A DNA stretch of 14,030 bases. Origin: Patescibacteria group bacterium (GTDB lineage Bacteria > Patescibacteriota > Microgenomatia > UBA1400 > MFAQ01). Location of the stretch: the NCBI GenBank assembly GCA_018819325.1, contig JAHJQJ010000078.1, positions 1 through 14,030 of the forward strand, written 5' to 3'. The number at the start of each line of letters is the position of its first letter. The first letter of the stretch is position 1. A program made the translations under genes and the position numbers. Below, one piece after another: positions 11,974 through 14,030 of the stretch. The notes beneath the pieces were generated by a model, which worked only from the letters and a program-made list of their open reading frames with translations, did no database searches and was not told the DNA's origin.

Positions 11974-12024
11974 GCTTGCCCAGAATCTATTTCTAGTTTA
12001 CAATTAAGCCAATGAAAACCATTC
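11974..12024 (+). repeat. Direct repeat R: native promoter and 5' end of the holin-like gene
   Basis: These 51 bp match 9892-9942 with one substitution. This copy continues in frame into the complete gene. Confidence 0.9.
11976..12004 (+). promoter_or_regulatory. Promoter of the holin-like/secG/solute-binding protein operon
   Basis: TTGCCC (11976-11981), a 17-nt spacer and TACAAT (11999-12004) precede the ATG at 12012 by 7 nt, predicting a leaderless message. The -35 box lies inside the dispersed repeat CTTGCCCAGAATC, so the repeat appears to have supplied part of this promoter. Confidence 0.6.
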
Positions 12025-12416
12025 TTAGACAAATTGGCATTAACTACCTAGCACTCTACTTAAGCTTTAACATCTATCCTGGATTTTCGGTAAAAAACAG
12101 TTTTCAGGTCATATTAACAGCCAGTATCCTCTGGCTTTTGCTAAACAAGGTTGTCAAACCAATCATTAAACTTTTACTACTACCCATAAACCTAATTACC
12201 TTAGGGCTGTTTTCTTGGGTTATTAGCGTAGTCACCCTGTTTTTACTCCAGTTTCTCATCGTTGGCATCAGCCTTCAGCCTCACTATTTCACCGGCTTCA
12301 CCTACCAAGGTTTCATAATCCCAGCATTCCACATAAACCTTTTGTTTTCATATATCATTACCTCTAGCTTAATAAACGGAATTCACTCCATTATCTCTTG
12401 GCTTTTTAAAAAATGA
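12012..12416 (+). CDS. YvlD/phage holin family 4 membrane protein
   Basis: This 134-residue protein has four hydrophobic helices (about 4-22, 33-50, 57-85, 105-128), with basic residues in the loops. The start MKTILRQIGINYLALYL, the central NKVVKPIIKLLLLPINLITLGLF and the following VTLFLLQFL are typical of the PF04020 (YvlD / 4-TMS holin-like) family. The family motif is a K-P-(I/L)-(I/L)..L..P....T.G.F segment. Despite the holin name, such proteins are widespread chromosomal membrane proteins of uncertain role, sometimes linked to envelope stress. It overlaps secG by 4 nt (ATGA), so translation is coupled. Its promoter and first codons are duplicated at 9892-9942. Confidence 0.85.
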   Translation: MKTILRQIGINYLALYLSFNIYPGFSVKNSFQVILTASILWLLLNKVVKPIIKLLLLPINLITLGLFSWVISVVTLFLLQFLIVGISLQPHYFTGFTYQGFIIPAFHINLLFSYIITSSLINGIHSIISWLFKK

Positions 12417-12625
12417 ACATACTACTAATCATCCAAATAATTATTTCCCTTATCCTAGTAACCTTGGTCATGCTCCAATCCAAAGATAGCGGATTAAGCA
12501 ATCCTTTTGGCGCCACCCAATCTGGCTATCAAACAAAAACCGGCCCAGAAAAAATGATTTACCTGTTTACTATTTTTACCGTAATTATTTTTATAGCTAT
12601 TTCCATTCTCAATATCAGGTCCTAA
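12413..12625 (+). CDS. secG: Preprotein translocase subunit SecG
   Basis: This 70-residue inner-membrane protein has two transmembrane helices (about 2-20 and 48-67) separated by the conserved loop VTLVMLQSKDSGLSNPFGA. LxQxxxxGL and the PFG motif are the SecG hallmarks. It is the small subunit of the SecYEG channel that exports unfolded proteins and speeds SecA-driven transport. It overlaps the upstream gene by 4 nt and lies 3 nt before the solute-binding protein gene, so it sits in the middle of a three-gene operon. Confidence 0.93.
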   Translation: MNILLIIQIIISLILVTLVMLQSKDSGLSNPFGATQSGYQTKTGPEKMIYLFTIFTVIIFIAISILNIRS

Positions 12626-12628
12626 TAC

Positions 12629-13942
12629 ATGCTAAAAAACATAAGAAAAAACCTTTGGTTCATTAGCGCCTTTGTATCAAAATACAAATACTTGATTATC
12701 GTAGGAATAATTCTTTCGATTGTCTTAGGGTTAATTATAACCAAGATTCAAAAAATACTTCCAGGCTTATCCAGCACAGACATTCATATTGGCTTGGTTG
12801 GTCAGTACTCGGCCAACAACCTACCCAAACAAGTCACAAGGTTCCTAAACTCCGGACTAACCACCATAGGAAACCAAGAAATAGACGATTCAGAAAAAAT
12901 CTATACCTACAAAATAAAACCAGGCAGTACCTGGTCAGACGGCACACCTATTAAATCACAAGACATAAACATCTCTATTCCCAAAGTTAGTATCGAGACC
13001 CCAAACCCAGAGACTATTAAATTTACCCTCCCTGCCAAGTTTGCTCCCTTTCCATCAATTTTAAGTTTTCCCATTACCAACCAAGACGGCTTACTACCCA
13101 GCCCATTTAAAATAAAGCTCAGGCAAAAATCTTCCGGCACACTTACCCAAATCATCATAGATAACGGTGACTACAAAACCTTTGTTAATATCTATCCAAC
13201 CTCATCCCGGGCCCTTACGGCTTACAAACTTGGTCAGATAGACGCCCTTGTAGACCTACCATTTATAAATCAAGACCAAGATCTATCTGAATTTGGCATT
13301 TTAAACCAGTTTCTTGATACACAAAGCCTTATTTTATTAATTCTAAACCATCAAGACTCCACTCTTAACAGCAAACCCGCTAGACAAGGAGTGGCCTACA
13401 GTTTGGGGCTGGATTACTCCAATACTCAAAAGGCACTCACCACCATCAATCCAGACTCTTGGGCTTATAACCCATTAGTCAAGGAATACCTACCCGACCC
13501 AAAAAGGGCCAAGGAACTATTAAGCACAGACATAGAACTAGAACTTTCCACCACACCAGAACTTCTTGCCACAGCAGAAGAAATTAAAAACTCCATAAAT
13601 ATACCCAATCTTAAAGTTAACGTTAGGGTTGTTAGTAGTATTCCAGAAAACTTCCAACTTTTTCTAACCACCTTCGACATTCCACCAGACCCAGATCAAT
13701 ATCCCTTCTGGCACTCAACTCAGGCAGGGAATGTTGGTAAATCAACCAGTGAAAAACTAGACAAGCTTCTAGAAGACGGCAGAACAACTCTAGATCCAAA
13801 CGTCAGAAAGACCATTTATCACGAATTCCAAAGAGTCTTCGCAGAAGAACTACCCGCCATAGTTCTTTTTCAACCCCAACACGTTAACCTGTCAAGAAAC
13901 CAAAAAATATCAGATATAATAGACACCTACTGGCTAAACTAA
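12629..13942 (+). CDS. Membrane-anchored family 5 extracellular solute-binding protein
   Basis: This 437-residue protein has one N-terminal transmembrane helix (about 20-41, YLIIVGIILSIVLGLIITKI) and no lipobox Cys, so it is probably anchored rather than a lipoprotein. The body matches SBP_bac_5: IHIGLVGQY near residue 52, YTYKIKPGSTWSDGTPIKSQDI, RQGVAYSLGLD, PDPKRAKELL, and the closing YHEFQRVFAEELPAIVLFQP. The family binds peptides or other small solutes for ABC importers. At 437 residues it is shorter than most (about 500-540). No permease or ATPase gene follows; the operon ends at a tRNA. The ligand is unknown. Confidence 0.88.
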   Translation: MLKNIRKNLWFISAFVSKYKYLIIVGIILSIVLGLIITKIQKILPGLSSTDIHIGLVGQYSANNLPKQVTRFLNSGLTTIGNQEIDDSEKIYTYKIKPGSTWSDGTPIKSQDINISIPKVSIETPNPETIKFTLPAKFAPFPSILSFPITNQDGLLPSPFKIKLRQKSSGTLTQIIIDNGDYKTFVNIYPTSSRALTAYKLGQIDALVDLPFINQDQDLSEFGILNQFLDTQSLILLILNHQDSTLNSKPARQGVAYSLGLDYSNTQKALTTINPDSWAYNPLVKEYLPDPKRAKELLSTDIELELSTTPELLATAEEIKNSINIPNLKVNVRVVSSIPENFQLFLTTFDIPPDPDQYPFWHSTQAGNVGKSTSEKLDKLLEDGRTTLDPNVRKTIYHEFQRVFAEELPAIVLFQPQHVNLSRNQKISDIIDTYWLN

Positions 13943-13945
13943 AAC

Positions 13946-14029
13946 GGACAAGTGGCGAAATTGGTAGACGCGCAGTGTTCAGAACGCTGTGAGCTTACGC
14001 TCGTGAAGGTTCGATCCCTTTCTTGTCCA
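13946..14029 (+). tRNA. tRNA-Leu (anticodon CAG)
   Basis: The acceptor stem GGACAAG (13946-13952) pairs with CTTGTCC (14022-14028), with discriminator A at 14029. The D arm holds the usual AAATTGGTAGACGC. The anticodon stem CAGTG/CGCTG (13973-13989) has loop TTCAGAA with CAG at 13980-13982. A long variable arm (GAGC-TTAC-GCTC) marks a class II tRNA, as expected for leucine. The T arm is GAAGG-TTCGATC-CCTTT. It starts 3 nt after the stop of the solute-binding protein gene. The window ends one base past the discriminator, so an encoded CCA cannot be judged. Confidence 0.95.
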
Positions 14030-14030
14030 C

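Overview
The window looks like a chromosomal segment of a Candidate Phyla Radiation (Patescibacteria) bacterium, perhaps of the Microgenomates group. This is inferred from compact operons, core genes whose -10 boxes sit only 7-9 nt from the ATG, a membrane-anchored family 5 solute-binding protein next to secG, and short or divergent versions of universal genes. No 16S rRNA or other decisive marker is present, so the lineage is tentative.

The core genes form three blocks. (1) ppsA-eno (1026-4620, +) are two enzymes of the phosphoenolpyruvate node. They are separated by one base, and eno overlaps rsmI tail to tail by 53 nt. (2) lexA-rsmI (5900-4568, -) is a two-gene unit: an SOS repressor with an intact cleavage site and catalytic pair, then a 16S rRNA methyltransferase. 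(3) A secreted, membrane-anchored transglutaminase-like protein (6359-8098, +) was probably once followed directly by the operon of a YvlD/holin-4 type membrane protein, secG and a family 5 solute-binding protein, ending at a tRNA-Leu(CAG) (12012-14029).

Two AT-richer accessory insertions interrupt this core, and both carry duplicated pieces of host genes at their edges. Insertion 1 (about 228-1001) holds a DUF3850/ASCH-like gene and the tail of a NUDIX gene. It lies between two copies of the ppsA promoter plus first codons (58 and 54 bp). Insertion 2 (about 8102-11856) holds a CPBP-like membrane protein, an orphan 80-residue protein, a zinc-ribbon gene with a destroyed start, and an AAA ATPase plus RloB pair that resembles an AbiL/RloAB abortive-infection system. 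Its edges carry a copy of the transglutaminase 3' end (52 bp) and a copy of the holin-like promoter plus 5' end (51 bp). The repeats are interleaved (L - R' - L' - R). Two simple target-site duplications cannot give that order, but integration of a circle by single crossover, or a tandem duplication, can. The rloB coding sequence now ends in the transglutaminase tail.

The intergenic regions are full of small palindromes: GTCATTCC/GGAATC two-hairpin (REPIN-like) elements, an ATTCTGG/CCAGAAT family, and a GACAAGGAC/GTCCTTGTC palindrome. Several lie exactly at the insertion edges. One of the repeats supplies the -35 box of the holin-like gene. The most notable material is therefore the defence island with its interleaved host-gene duplications, its rearranged gene ends, and a strong promoter beside a near-perfect 20-bp palindrome ahead of the ATPase gene.
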